Part shown: positions 44,091 through 53,598 of the stretch, piece by piece
Layout: every line of letters starts with the position of its first letter
Numbering within the stretch: the stretch's first letter is position 1
Source of the DNA: Pseudoflavitalea sp. G-6-1-2
GTDB lineage: Bacteria > Bacteroidota > Bacteroidia > Chitinophagales > Chitinophagaceae
DNA: 64,000 nucleotides
Assembly (NCBI RefSeq): GCF_012927185.1
Contig: NZ_JABBGB010000003.1
Span: 62,001-126,000 of the forward strand
Direction: 5' to 3'
Notes under the pieces: generated by a model
Databases searched by the model: none
The model's input: the letters and a program-made list of their open reading frames with translations, nothing else
Told to the model about the DNA's origin: nothing
Position numbers and translations under genes: made by a program

Positions 44091-44702
44091 TTGGCCGCTG
44101 AAATCTCATATAAACCCGGAGAACTGCTCAGAAACATCGCCGAAGGCGATTCTGATGCCTTTACCCATCTGTTCGACAAATACTGGTTGCAGGTATTTGC
44201 TCATGTTCGCACCTACATCAAAGACAATGCTGCTGCGGAAGACATCACGCAGGATATCTTCTTCAGCATCTGGCTGAATCGCTCCAAACTGGCTACGGTA
44301 CAGGATTTCGAGCCATGGCTTCATGTAGTTACGCGCAACAGGACTATTTCCGGACTTCGCAAAATGCTGCATGAACCAGATGGTGGTATTTCTGCCACTG
44401 TTCCGGAAATCGCTGCCCAGCAGTCCGATTCACCGGTGGGTCAGCTCGATTACAAACAATCCCGTGAGCTGCTGCAAAAAGCCATTGATCAGCTTCCCGA
44501 ACGCCGGCGACAGGTTTTCCGGATGAGCCGTCAGGATGGACTTACCCATGCAGAAATTGCCGAACAACTGCAGATTTCAAAAGCCACCGTAAACGAACAT
44601 ATCGGAGAAGCCCTGGCTTTTCTGAAAACCAGACTGGCTGCTTATCCCGGCCTGCTCAACGCCTTACTCCTCATTTCAGGCTGCTGGCTGGGAAGAAAAT
44701 AA
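44091..44702 (+). CDS. ECF-type RNA polymerase sigma factor
   Basis: A 203-residue sigma-70-family factor of the Bacteroidota ECF expansion. Region 2 is HLFDKYWLQVFAHVRTYI with AAEDITQDIFFSIW; region 4 is LPERRRQVFRMSRQDGLT followed by HAEIAEQLQISKATVNEH. The only possible start is TTG at 44091, since a stop precedes it in frame and no ATG occurs until codon 86, which lies inside the domain. It precedes a FecR anti-sigma gene and an STN-containing SusC-type transporter, the classical cell-surface signalling arrangement in which the loaded transporter activates the sigma factor. Confidence 0.95.
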   Translation: MAAEISYKPGELLRNIAEGDSDAFTHLFDKYWLQVFAHVRTYIKDNAAAEDITQDIFFSIWLNRSKLATVQDFEPWLHVVTRNRTISGLRKMLHEPDGGISATVPEIAAQQSDSPVGQLDYKQSRELLQKAIDQLPERRRQVFRMSRQDGLTHAEIAEQLQISKATVNEHIGEALAFLKTRLAAYPGLLNALLLISGCWLGRK

Positions 44703-44778
44703 AAAATATTTCCTGCCGACCCCTTATCCATCTTTTCCTGTGCGTCATATAAAAAGCGCAACGCTAAACCGTACCTGC

Positions 44779-45963
44779 ATGAATCCTGAAGACTTTAAGA
44801 AAATCATATCTGCCTGGATCGATGGCACTATCAGTGCTGAGGATCGGCAACTGCTGAACAGGCTGCTGATGCAGCCTGAATATCAGGATATGCTCGATCG
44901 CATCATGCAGCAGCAACAGCAGCAGGGATACGAGTGGCAGCCCAATTATCAGGAAGCTTACCTGAGAATGCGCCAATCCATTCAAAAAAATACTGCCCGG
45001 CAACCGCAATCGAAATTGCGCAGCATGCAATATTGGTGGGCTGCCGCCGCCTTATTGGTGCTGACTGCCGGCGCATGGTTCTTCCTCTCCGGTAAAAAAG
45101 ATCAGCCAGATCAAAAGCACCAACCGGTTGTTATTGCTGAAGAATTAAAACCAGCCGGCGATGGAGCCATCCTCACACTTGCAGACGGATCGAGCATTGT
45201 GCTCGACAGTATGGGCAATGGTACAGTGATCCGCCAGAGCGGAACAGATGCCATTCTGGCCAACGGACAACTCAAATACAACGATGCCGGAGAAGCATCC
45301 GAAAATACATTCAATACTCTTACTACTCCGCGCGGCAAGCAATTCAGAATTGTATTGCCCGACGGAACAATCGCGTGGCTGAATGCAGCCAGCTCCATCC
45401 GGTTCCCCACTAAATTTTCCGATAAAGAAAGAAGAGTGGCCATCGAAGGAGAAGTGTATTTCGAAGTGGCGGCTCAGCAGAAGGATGGAAAGAAACTGCC
45501 CTTTCTCGTAGATGCCGATAAACAGTTTTCGGTGGAAGTGCTCGGCACTCATTTCAATGTAAATGCCTATCGCGATGAGCCTTCACTCAATACCACTTTG
45601 CTCGAAGGCAAAGTGCAGGTAGCAGTTCCCGGCCTGCAAAAGGTAGTGCTGCAATCCGGCCAGCAGGCTGCATTGCGCGTGAAATCGGGTTCGCCCAAAA
45701 TAACGGTTCAGCAGGCTGACACAGAAAAAGTAATGGCCTGGAAGAACGGCATTTTCAATTTCGAAAATGCAACACTCGACGATGTAATGCGCCAGCTCGA
45801 GAGGTGGTACAACATCGACGTAAAATATGAATCTGTTGTACCCAATATAGAATTCGTAGGAAAAATGACCAGAGATATTCCGCTCAGCGGAGTAATCTTG
45901 GCATTGGAAAAATCCAATGTTCACTTTCGCCTCAATGGCAGAACCCTGGTTGTCACTCCCTGA
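44779..45963 (+). CDS. FecR-family anti-sigma factor
   Basis: A 394-residue single-pass inner-membrane regulator. The start is 44779 (MNPEDFKKIISAWIDG); an upstream GTG in frame is less likely. The cytosolic anti-sigma part (about 1-85) is followed by a membrane segment (about 86-105, YWWAAAALLVLTAGAWFFLS) and a periplasmic FecR domain (TPRGKQFRIVLPDGTIAWLN, FSDKERRVAIEGEVYFEV, LGTHFNVNAYRD) and a C-terminal STN-like DUF4974 domain (FNFENATLDDVMRQLERWY). It is 76 bp downstream of the sigma gene and separated from the transporter by a terminator. Confidence 0.95.
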   Translation: MNPEDFKKIISAWIDGTISAEDRQLLNRLLMQPEYQDMLDRIMQQQQQQGYEWQPNYQEAYLRMRQSIQKNTARQPQSKLRSMQYWWAAAALLVLTAGAWFFLSGKKDQPDQKHQPVVIAEELKPAGDGAILTLADGSSIVLDSMGNGTVIRQSGTDAILANGQLKYNDAGEASENTFNTLTTPRGKQFRIVLPDGTIAWLNAASSIRFPTKFSDKERRVAIEGEVYFEVAAQQKDGKKLPFLVDADKQFSVEVLGTHFNVNAYRDEPSLNTTLLEGKVQVAVPGLQKVVLQSGQQAALRVKSGSPKITVQQADTEKVMAWKNGIFNFENATLDDVMRQLERWYNIDVKYESVVPNIEFVGKMTRDIPLSGVILALEKSNVHFRLNGRTLVVTP

Positions 45964-46021
45964 TACAACAATTACACCTATCTGAATGAAATTTCATAAA
46001 TGACCTTGTACAGAAGGTCAT

Positions 46022-46067
46022 GGAAGGATGCGTTGCCTCCGTACCCGCAATGCATTCCTTCTTTTTG
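46022..46067 (+). terminator. Terminator between fecR and the STN-containing susC gene
   Basis: GGAAGG-ATGC-G-TTGC pairs with GCAA-T-GCAT-T-CCTTC (46022-46035 and 46047-46060) with two imperfections, followed by TTTTTG. It would separate the regulatory genes from the highly expressed transporter operon. Confidence 0.7.
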
Positions 46068-46081
46068 ATGTACAAAAAAAT

Positions 46082-46109
46082 GCCGGAACCGATTGGCCTC
46101 GTTTCCGGC
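46082..46109. repeat. Hairpin in the susC upstream region
   Basis: GCCGGAA (46082-46088) and TTCCGGC (46103-46109) are perfect 7-bp arms with a 14-base loop, about 64 bp before the transporter start. It may be part of an RNA leader or an operator. No convincing -7 box was found between it and the gene. Confidence 0.45.
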
Positions 46110-46172
46110 GGAGTTCAGTTGACCATAAAAGGTTTCGCGACCATTATTTACAACCAAAACAGTTAACAAGTT

Positions 46173-49100
46173 ATGCAAAAAACTGCTTACGGCTGCCTGC
46201 ATTTTCCTGCCCTGCAGGGAAGCAGGCTTCCTGCACAAATTTCAAAAGTGATGAGGCTGCTACCTATTTTCCTCCTTGCTGCCCTGATTTCTGCCCATGC
46301 TTCGGGTTCTGCACAATCCGTTAGCATTTCAGGTAAAGAAATGACCCTGAAACAGGTGTTCGCGGAAATCGAAAAGCAAACAGGATACGTGTTCTTCAGC
46401 AATAAAGAAATGCTGGCCGATGCCAGAAAAATTTCGATTGCTGCTGTAAACAAACCACTGAAAGATGTTTTGAACAAAGTGCTCGAAAATCAGGGACTCG
46501 AATTTCTGATACAGGGCAAAACAATCATTCTGTCGCGTAAACCCGTAGTTCCTGCGATTCCGGGATTGACTGTTGAACAACCGCTTTCCCTGATCGCAGG
46601 GCGCGTGACAGATACCGATGGCACACCCATGGCTGCCGTGAATATCCAGATCAAAGGCAGCTCCAAAGGTGTTGTGTCTGCTGCCAACGGAACTTTCACC
46701 ATCCAGGCAAATGCAGGTGATGTGCTGGTGTTCTCTTTCGTGGGATATACTCCGCGTGAGATCACTGTAACCGCCAGCATGATATCCGATAAACAAAATG
46801 CATTCACTGTTGCATTAACGCCATCTTCGACCAAACTCGAAGAAGTGGCTGTTACTGTAAACACCGGCTATCAGACCATCTCCCGCGAAAGAATGACCGG
46901 CGCTTATTCTTCCGTAGCCACAAAAAGACTCGAAAATAAATTGCAGCCAAACCTGCTCAGCGCGCTGGAAGGACAGGCTGCAGGCGTTGCCGTTACAAAA
47001 GATGGAAAGCTTGAAGTGCGCGGCAGATCAACGTTTCTGGCAAATGCAGAACCGCTGGTTGTGATCGATGGCTATCCGGCTCCCGGCGGACTGGAATCTG
47101 TTAACATCGACAATATAGAATCCATCAACATTCTGAAAGATGCGGTAGCTGCATCCATCTATGGCGCCCGCTCTTCAAACGGTGTGATTGTGATCACCAC
47201 CAAAACAGCCAAAAAAGGAAAACTGCAGATTGCTTACAAAGGAAGCACCGGTGTTACACTTCGCCCGAAACTGTCGTATCTCAATAAAACCAGTGCCTCC
47301 GATTATGTGGATGCTGAAATCGACTGGTACTACAGCGATCCCGCCAATGTGGAATATGATTATGAATCGAACGCAGTCTATGGTCGTGTAACACAGTTGC
47401 TGATCATGAAAGAATATGGTCAGATGACTGAGGAAGAAGTAAATGCTGAACTCGATCAGCTGAGAAAGAACAATACCCTTGGCCAGCTGGAACGCCATCT
47501 GTTCAGAAACAAATTCACGCAACAGCATAACCTTACACTTTCTACTGCCACAGATAAGAACGCTACCAATGTTGCGCTTCGCTATATCGCCAACGACAAT
47601 AACATGAAAGGCAACAGCGACAACAGACTGATTCTCGATCTCAGAAACGACTGGAAGCCCATCAACGGCGTAACGGTAAAACTGTTCACCAATATCAATT
47701 TCTACAATACTCACAGCCCCATGAATGGCGACGAAATGCTGGACTTTACCACATGGAGCAACATGAGGCCTTATTACAATCTGGTAGATCCGTCTGGCAG
47801 GTCGAGAAATGTTCCTGCAGTGAGACCTGAAATGATCGATCTCTACAATGAATATGGAGGACTGAAATCGATGAGCTTCGATCCACTGAAAGACCTCACC
47901 CTGTCTACCATCAGAAATCAGAACCTGCTTACAAGGTTAGGTGCCAGCATTACGGTGAATCTCGCAGACGGACTTACCGGTGAAGTAGGCGGATCGTGGA
48001 CAAGAGGCAGCGGTACATCCCGCAGTCTCCGCGACGGCAATGCTTTTTTTGTAAGATCGCTGTACAACGCCACTGCATCCATGTCAACTCCCGGCAAACA
48101 TTATATTCCTGAAGGGTCGATGATCAATGAAACCCGCAGCCTCAATGAAGCTTACACACTCAGAGCGCAGGCCAATTATGCCAAAACATTCAATGGTGTG
48201 CATCGCATTTCTGTAATTGCAGGAGGTGAGCTCAACAAAGATGTGCTGGACAATAACACAGCCCCTACCAGAGTGGGATACAATGACCAGGCAGGAACTT
48301 TCACTCCTTTCAACTACGTTGAATACAATAGCGGACTCACTTCACCTGACTTCATTTTCCCTGATGGCTGGATGAGCGTACTCAACGGGAGTTATTCTTT
48401 CAGAGATAACAGATTTGTATCGGTTTACTCCAACGGATCTTATGAGTACGACAACCGTTTCATTGTTAGCGGAAGCATCCGCATAGATCAGGCAAACCTG
48501 TTTGGAACCAATCCTAAATACCGATACAGACCCAACTGGTCTGTGGGTGGTACCTATAAATTAGGCCAGGAAAAATTCTTCAATGTATCGTGGATCGACA
48601 AACTGAATATCCGCGGTTCATACGGCATCAACGGAAATATTTCTTTATCGCAGGGACCATTCCTGCTGGTGACGTCCGGAGGATACTCACCCATTTCCGG
48701 TGCTACTCCTTACACCATTTCTTCTGTGCCGGATAATAACCTTCGCTGGGAGCGAACACTGATCTCCAACTTCGGAACCGATCTCAGTCTCTTTGGCGGA
48801 AAGCTGAATGTAACACTCGACTACTACAATAAACTCAGCAAGGATCTGCTTGCTCCGGACTTTATCGATCCAACCTATGGAAGATTCACACTGAACCGCA
48901 ATGCAGGTACAGCAAGGAATACAGGTATCGAAATTTCACTTGAAACAGAACTGATGAAGCAGAAAGACTTCAGCTGGAGCGTACTCTTCAACGGAAGTTA
49001 CAATAACAGCAAAGTGATCCAGTTCAACTACGATTACCTGAATCCGAATTTCCTCACGTTCAGTAATAGTCCTACCATTCTGGGCAGCAGCGGTGGCGCT

Positions 49101-49739
49101 GTGCTGAAAACAGGGTATCCGCTCGATGGTGTGTTCTCTTATCGCTTCGCAGGCCTCGACAATACCGGTACACCAATGTACTACACTGCAGAAGGAAAGA
49201 AAACACTGATCAACAATATTGCGGTAAAAGACATGACCTATTCGGGAACCATGAGACCGAAGTATATTCTCAGCATCACCAATTCGCTCAGTTATCAGCA
49301 ATTCGATCTTTCGTTTATGGTGATCTCGCAACTGGGTGGGATCTTCCGCAGAGACGGATTCAGCGGCGACAATATCGACCAGAAAGATGTAGCCAAGCGT
49401 TGGCGTAAACCCGGTGATGAAGAGCATACGATCTATCCCAAGCTCTCTGCCTTTTCTTCAGACGGCTGGTATTTTCCTTTCTCCGATGCGATGATCGAAA
49501 GCTCCGATTTTGTGAAGCTCAGAGACGTTACCCTGTCGTACAGGATCGATAACAAAGTATGGGGAAAAACCGGTCTCAACAATGCCCGCGTATTCTTCCA
49601 GGGCCGAAACCTGGTAAGCATTACAGCCAATAAGGTAGGAGTGGACCCTGAAACCATTGCTGTAGGATTGAATGCAACCATCAACAGAACGCTTCCTTTG
49701 CGGCCAGAGTTCTACGTCGGATTTTCTGTAAACCTGTAA
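46173..49739 (+). CDS. SusC/RagA-type TonB-dependent transporter with STN signalling domain
   Basis: A 1188-residue transducer-type outer-membrane transporter. A long n-region and signal peptide (about 1-48, ending GSAQ) precede an STN domain (about 50-125, ISGKEMTLKQVFAEIEKQTG), a CarboxypepD-like domain (about 143-215, GRVTDTDGTPMAAVNIQIKG), a TonB-box-like EVAVTVNTGYQ, the plug (about 235-350, INILKDAVAASIYGAR) and the barrel. The STN domain is the part that contacts FecR, matching the adjacent sigma/anti-sigma genes. Met27 (46251) is an alternative start. Its substrate is unknown. Confidence 0.96.
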   Translation: MQKTAYGCLHFPALQGSRLPAQISKVMRLLPIFLLAALISAHASGSAQSVSISGKEMTLKQVFAEIEKQTGYVFFSNKEMLADARKISIAAVNKPLKDVLNKVLENQGLEFLIQGKTIILSRKPVVPAIPGLTVEQPLSLIAGRVTDTDGTPMAAVNIQIKGSSKGVVSAANGTFTIQANAGDVLVFSFVGYTPREITVTASMISDKQNAFTVALTPSSTKLEEVAVTVNTGYQTISRERMTGAYSSVATKRLENKLQPNLLSALEGQAAGVAVTKDGKLEVRGRSTFLANAEPLVVIDGYPAPGGLESVNIDNIESINILKDAVAASIYGARSSNGVIVITTKTAKKGKLQIAYKGSTGVTLRPKLSYLNKTSASDYVDAEIDWYYSDPANVEYDYESNAVYGRVTQLLIMKEYGQMTEEEVNAELDQLRKNNTLGQLERHLFRNKFTQQHNLTLSTATDKNATNVALRYIANDNNMKGNSDNRLILDLRNDWKPINGVTVKLFTNINFYNTHSPMNGDEMLDFTTWSNMRPYYNLVDPSGRSRNVPAVRPEMIDLYNEYGGLKSMSFDPLKDLTLSTIRNQNLLTRLGASITVNLADGLTGEVGGSWTRGSGTSRSLRDGNAFFVRSLYNATASMSTPGKHYIPEGSMINETRSLNEAYTLRAQANYAKTFNGVHRISVIAGGELNKDVLDNNTAPTRVGYNDQAGTFTPFNYVEYNSGLTSPDFIFPDGWMSVLNGSYSFRDNRFVSVYSNGSYEYDNRFIVSGSIRIDQANLFGTNPKYRYRPNWSVGGTYKLGQEKFFNVSWIDKLNIRGSYGINGNISLSQGPFLLVTSGGYSPISGATPYTISSVPDNNLRWERTLISNFGTDLSLFGGKLNVTLDYYNKLSKDLLAPDFIDPTYGRFTLNRNAGTARNTGIEISLETELMKQKDFSWSVLFNGSYNNSKVIQFNYDYLNPNFLTFSNSPTILGSSGGAVLKTGYPLDGVFSYRFAGLDNTGTPMYYTAEGKKTLINNIAVKDMTYSGTMRPKYILSITNSLSYQQFDLSFMVISQLGGIFRRDGFSGDNIDQKDVAKRWRKPGDEEHTIYPKLSAFSSDGWYFPFSDAMIESSDFVKLRDVTLSYRIDNKVWGKTGLNNARVFFQGRNLVSITANKVGVDPETIAVGLNATINRTLPLRPEFYVGFSVNL

Positions 49740-49749
49740 ACTAACAATC

Positions 49750-51279
49750 ATGAACATTCGAAATATATTCCTTTTCACTATGGCAACTACGCTGGCATCT
49801 TCCTGCCAGAAGTTCCTCGATGTAAAACCAAAAGGGAAACTCATTCCTGAAACAGTATCCGACTTCGATCACCTGCTGGATAACTCAGCTACCATCGAAT
49901 ATAATTTTGTGGATCAAAACAGAGGATCACTGCTTTCGACCATGGGAGATAATCTGGTGATGACCGAAGGTCAGGCCAAGGTTGGTTATGTGCTCAGCAG
50001 CCATCCGAATATCGAACGCTACTATGGTTATATTTTCCGTCAGCCTTACAAAGATCCCAACAATAACGATCCGTTCTGGAGCGCAGGCTCATCGGGCATT
50101 TACACCCAGATGTCGTACTTCAATCACGTGATAGAAGGGATCCGCGGCATCAAAGATCTCACACCTGAAGATGCTGCGAGCGGAAGGAGAACCATTGCAC
50201 AGGCGCTTGTTGCGAGAACATGGTGTTACTTCAATGCCAATCTCATCTACGGACCGGTATACAAACCCGGAGGTGACAACTCAGCTAAAACCATTCCTTA
50301 TGTAACCAATCCGGATATCTATGCACCCATACCCAACCTCTCCACTTCGGAAGAGGTGATGGCACGGGTATTGGCTGAATTGCACGAAGCATTGCCCAGT
50401 CTTCCCGCAAAATCAACCTGGCCTTCACGTGCCAGCAAACCTGCAGGTTATGCGATGCTGGCGTATTATCATCTCTTCACGCGCAAGTATGATAGTGTTG
50501 CACACTATGCAAACCTCGCCTGGACTGCAGGCGCAGGCAGCGATCCCGGAAAAGTGCTCTACGATTACAGAGAATTCAAGCAGGGAGATTCAAACATCAA
50601 TATCATCAGAAGACCGATCATAGCAAAAGAAGACGGTTACCTCAATCAGGTGAACAGCAGAGAGCTGCTGCTTTACAGGCATAGCGATAAAGATGCAGGT
50701 ATGGGCTCGCAGCTTTCTTATCCTTCCCCAGAATTGCTGGCGCTGTACGATCAGGCCAATGATCTTCGCTTCAAAGAGTTCTACATCAATTCTCCGGGTT
50801 ACAAAACCGGCCTTGGTGGAGGTTTCAATGATGGTATGCGCATCAGCAACTATCGTTTCAATAAAGCAAAGATCACTGACGGATTCTCATGGCCCGAAGT
50901 ACTGCTGATGCGTGCAGAGGCATATGCAAGAAACAATCAGGCAGCGCTGGCCATTGCGGACCTCAATACACTCCGCCGGTACAGAATGAAAAAAGGAACT
51001 CCCGACCTGCCTGTAGGAACTGCTGAAGAAGCGCTGATGGAAGTGGTGAATGAAAGAAGACGCGAACTGCCGATCGGTGGTCTCAAAAGATTCATGGATC
51101 TCAAACGTTTTTCGCTCGAACCAGGAAAGCCATGGTCGAAAGCAACTATCACACATACCCTTTCGGGACAAACCTATACAGCTACTGTAGATTCGAAAGA
51201 TTTTGTGATCCCTATTTCCAATGTAGTGCTGAAATTCAATCCGGGCTGGGGTATTCCTCTTGAGCCGCGGACATTCTAA
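49750..51279 (+). CDS. SusD/RagB-like nutrient-binding lipoprotein
   Basis: A 509-residue lid lipoprotein of the preceding transporter. Lipobox ASSC (Cys19) starts the mature protein; QKFLDVKPKGKLIPETVSDFDHLL is typical of the RagB/SusD N-terminus (QKFLDVKPKG and DFDHLLDN), and the C-terminal family features are WPEVLLMRAEAYARN, LNTLRRYR and ERRRELPIGGLKRFMDLKR. It is 10 bp downstream of susC and 18 bp upstream of a TlpA-like gene, so they form one operon. Confidence 0.95.
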   Translation: MNIRNIFLFTMATTLASSCQKFLDVKPKGKLIPETVSDFDHLLDNSATIEYNFVDQNRGSLLSTMGDNLVMTEGQAKVGYVLSSHPNIERYYGYIFRQPYKDPNNNDPFWSAGSSGIYTQMSYFNHVIEGIRGIKDLTPEDAASGRRTIAQALVARTWCYFNANLIYGPVYKPGGDNSAKTIPYVTNPDIYAPIPNLSTSEEVMARVLAELHEALPSLPAKSTWPSRASKPAGYAMLAYYHLFTRKYDSVAHYANLAWTAGAGSDPGKVLYDYREFKQGDSNINIIRRPIIAKEDGYLNQVNSRELLLYRHSDKDAGMGSQLSYPSPELLALYDQANDLRFKEFYINSPGYKTGLGGGFNDGMRISNYRFNKAKITDGFSWPEVLLMRAEAYARNNQAALAIADLNTLRRYRMKKGTPDLPVGTAEEALMEVVNERRRELPIGGLKRFMDLKRFSLEPGKPWSKATITHTLSGQTYTATVDSKDFVIPISNVVLKFNPGWGIPLEPRTF

Positions 51280-51297
51280 TTCTATAATGTTACTTCA

Positions 51298-52410
51298 ATG
51301 AAAAGAGTATTATCAGTGTTGCTGTTGGCTGGTTTGGTTACAAACCTGCAGGCACAATCGAAAGTGGTGATCAAAGGAACGGTAAAAGGAGATCTGAAAG
51401 GATTCAATAAAGTGTATCTGTTCGGAGATAATGTAAACGGTGATGCAACAGAAATAAAGAACGGAACATTCTCTTTCAGCTTCCCCTGGAAAGTAGGTGC
51501 ATCTCCATTCATTTACAGTGAATACGATTCTGCTGCTACTACCGGAGGATACTCTTTTCCGATTGTAGTGGATGGGCCAGGTACGGTGAATCTGAAAATT
51601 GCCGACGTTACCAAAGGGTTTATCTCCGGAACCATCACCGGAAATAAATCTGCTGCTGCTTTCCACGAGTTTGACAAAGGTCAGCGTACCATGCAAAGCG
51701 ATCTCCTGGCTGAACTGGGTAAGCGCTTTCCGGGTAAAGGCAAATCCGATTCTGTTTTCCGTAAGGCCTTCTCGCAGGAACGTATTGATCGGATGATCCC
51801 CTATGTCAGCAATTTTGTTGAGGCACATGCAGCAGAATATGTAGGAGCGTTCGTATTGCTTCGTTACAAAAATATGTTGCCTGATGAAAACGTGGAGAAG
51901 CTGTTCGCCAAACTGAGCGCTGCGATGCAGGCATCCATTCCCGGCAAAGAGGTAAGAGATCATCTCAGTGGAATGAAACGTTCCGGACTCGGCAACCTGG
52001 TGGACGATTTTACATTGAGTACGCCTGTTGGCGATTCCATCAGCTTCAGCAGCTTCCGCGGAAAATATGTGATGGTAGATTTCTGGAGCAGCTGGTGCGG
52101 CCCCTGCAAGGCATCCTTTCCGCACATGAAAGAAGTGTATCAGAAGTATCAGGGAAAGAATTTTGAGATACTCGGCATTTCGATCGATGAAGAGAAAGCT
52201 GCCTGGCTGAAAGAAATAGATAAGCAGCGTTTGCCCTGGCCACAGGTACTCGATACCAAAAAAATATATGTTACCAGTTTTGGCGTAACGGGCGTTCCTA
52301 CTGCGTTTCTGATAAGTCCGGAAGGAAAGATCCTTCTCAAGGAGATCGGCTTCGACAAACACGGAAACAGCCTGATGGAAAAGAAACTGAAAGAGTTGTT
52401 CGATAAGTAA
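51298..52410 (+). CDS. TlpA-like thioredoxin-fold lipid or periplasmic thiol:disulfide protein with DUF4369-like N-domain
   Basis: A 370-residue exported protein. A signal peptide (ending LQAQ) precedes a beta-rich N-terminal domain (about 22-110, KGTVKGDLKGFNKVYLFGDN) resembling DUF4369, a helical connector, and an AhpC/TlpA thioredoxin domain (about 240-370). The active site is WCGPC with Cys267 and Cys270; GVPTAFLISPEGKI contains the cis-Pro loop. Genes of this type frequently follow SusC/SusD pairs in Bacteroidota and may maintain thiols of cargo or of the transport system. It ends the operon ahead of a strong terminator. Confidence 0.9.
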   Translation: MKRVLSVLLLAGLVTNLQAQSKVVIKGTVKGDLKGFNKVYLFGDNVNGDATEIKNGTFSFSFPWKVGASPFIYSEYDSAATTGGYSFPIVVDGPGTVNLKIADVTKGFISGTITGNKSAAAFHEFDKGQRTMQSDLLAELGKRFPGKGKSDSVFRKAFSQERIDRMIPYVSNFVEAHAAEYVGAFVLLRYKNMLPDENVEKLFAKLSAAMQASIPGKEVRDHLSGMKRSGLGNLVDDFTLSTPVGDSISFSSFRGKYVMVDFWSSWCGPCKASFPHMKEVYQKYQGKNFEILGISIDEEKAAWLKEIDKQRLPWPQVLDTKKIYVTSFGVTGVPTAFLISPEGKILLKEIGFDKHGNSLMEKKLKELFDK

Positions 52411-52433
52411 GACATATTGCCATGAAACCCCCT

Positions 52434-52472
52434 GAGGCTGTATCATTCGGTTGATACAGCCTCTTTTCTTTT
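52434..52472 (+). terminator. Rho-independent terminator of the second SusCD operon
   Basis: GAGGCTGTATCA (52434-52445) pairs perfectly with TGATACAGCCTC (52452-52463) around TTCGGT, followed by TTTTCTTTT. Confidence 0.92.
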
Positions 52473-52566
52473 CCTGTACCTGGCTTTATCGAGTTTTACC
52501 CGCGTTTGGCAGTTATTAACAGTAAGTTTTTTTTCCGGAGATTTTCTTTGATGAAAAATATCTCCC

Positions 52567-53511
52567 ATGAAGCAGAAGATACTGTTATTGGTAGTCGCAT
52601 CGGTGGTATTCTTAGCGAGTTGCAGTAAAAGCAAAACCAGGCCGGAAGATGAGGAACCTGTAAAACCTCCGGGTGAAACCAAAGATGTACTGGTGTTGCA
52701 GCGGTATGAAGACAGTTCCAATATACTGGAGTTTAAGTATAACGATAAGCTTGAGGTTATAAGGATCAACAAGGCAAGAAAGTATGAAGGAGAAGTGATT
52801 GCAGAACATTACGTAACGGTTACTAATGAAAAAGGCAGCCCTGTAAAAGCAGAATTGTATATGGGATCAGGCTCGAATTACACCCGTGTGCTGGTGATCA
52901 GCTTCGGTTATGATGCACAGGAACGAGTAACGAAGATCGCCCGTGTGTATTACAATCCTGATGGACAACCGAATCCCCGAAGCGGCTCGTTTACACAGTT
53001 TGTTCACTACGATGGCCCCCAAAAAGTGATCAGAATGGAGAGGGAAGACAACGGCAAAACCGAACTGGAACTGAAGTTCGATGCACAGGGAAATGCAAGA
53101 GAAGCAGACCTGAAAGTTTTTGCGAATGGGAGAGATTACGATATCACTCACAAAGCAGGTTTCGACGATGGTGCCAATCCTTTTGCTGTAAGAAGACTGG
53201 GATGGCTGCTGTATGGAATAGATTTACGGGATATCTTCGCCCCATCCCAGTTATTCTCGCAAAATAATGTAACCAGCTATTCGAGGGTAGAAGTAAGTTC
53301 CCTGCTGATTCCTGAAGACCCGCTATCGAATGAAGTGATAGTAAGATCTGAAAAAAATGAGTTCACCTGCGGCTATGATGGCTTGTTTCAGCTAACGAAA
53401 CTGAACAGAACAAGGGCAGAACTCGTGAAATACAATGAAAAAGTAGTTGAAGACAAAACAACCACCAACCTTGGCAGGCTCACCTGGGGGCTTAAAAAGA
53501 TCCCGAAATAA
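52567..53511 (+). CDS. Lipoprotein with YD-repeat-like beta strands, paralogue 2
   Basis: A 314-residue lipoprotein (LASC, Cys19) with a charged, Pro-rich linker (SKTRPEDEEPVKPPGE). The body repeats strand-turn units (LEFKYNDKLEVIRINK, ISFGYDAQERVTKIA). It is a diverged paralogue of the protein at 43131-44027, sharing the general layout and the NPFAxxxLGxLL block. It lies after the terminator of the SusCD operon, so it has its own promoter, possibly a near-consensus TTTCTTTG about 20 bp before the start. Function is unknown. Confidence 0.75.
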   Translation: MKQKILLLVVASVVFLASCSKSKTRPEDEEPVKPPGETKDVLVLQRYEDSSNILEFKYNDKLEVIRINKARKYEGEVIAEHYVTVTNEKGSPVKAELYMGSGSNYTRVLVISFGYDAQERVTKIARVYYNPDGQPNPRSGSFTQFVHYDGPQKVIRMEREDNGKTELELKFDAQGNAREADLKVFANGRDYDITHKAGFDDGANPFAVRRLGWLLYGIDLRDIFAPSQLFSQNNVTSYSRVEVSSLLIPEDPLSNEVIVRSEKNEFTCGYDGLFQLTKLNRTRAELVKYNEKVVEDKTTTNLGRLTWGLKKIPK

Positions 53512-53547
53512 CTGCCGGTAACTGTAGTATAGTGGATTGCACGAAAT

Positions 53548-53577
53548 AGGGCGCCTCATACATGGGGCGCCCTTTAT
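53548..53577. terminator. Convergent terminator between the lipoprotein and hom genes
   Basis: AGGGCGCC (53548-53555) pairs with GGCGCCCT (53566-53573) around a ten-base loop, with TT after it on the plus strand and ATTTCG on the minus strand. It may serve both convergent transcripts. Confidence 0.7.
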
Positions 53578-53598
53578 CATACAATCATCCGATGTTTA

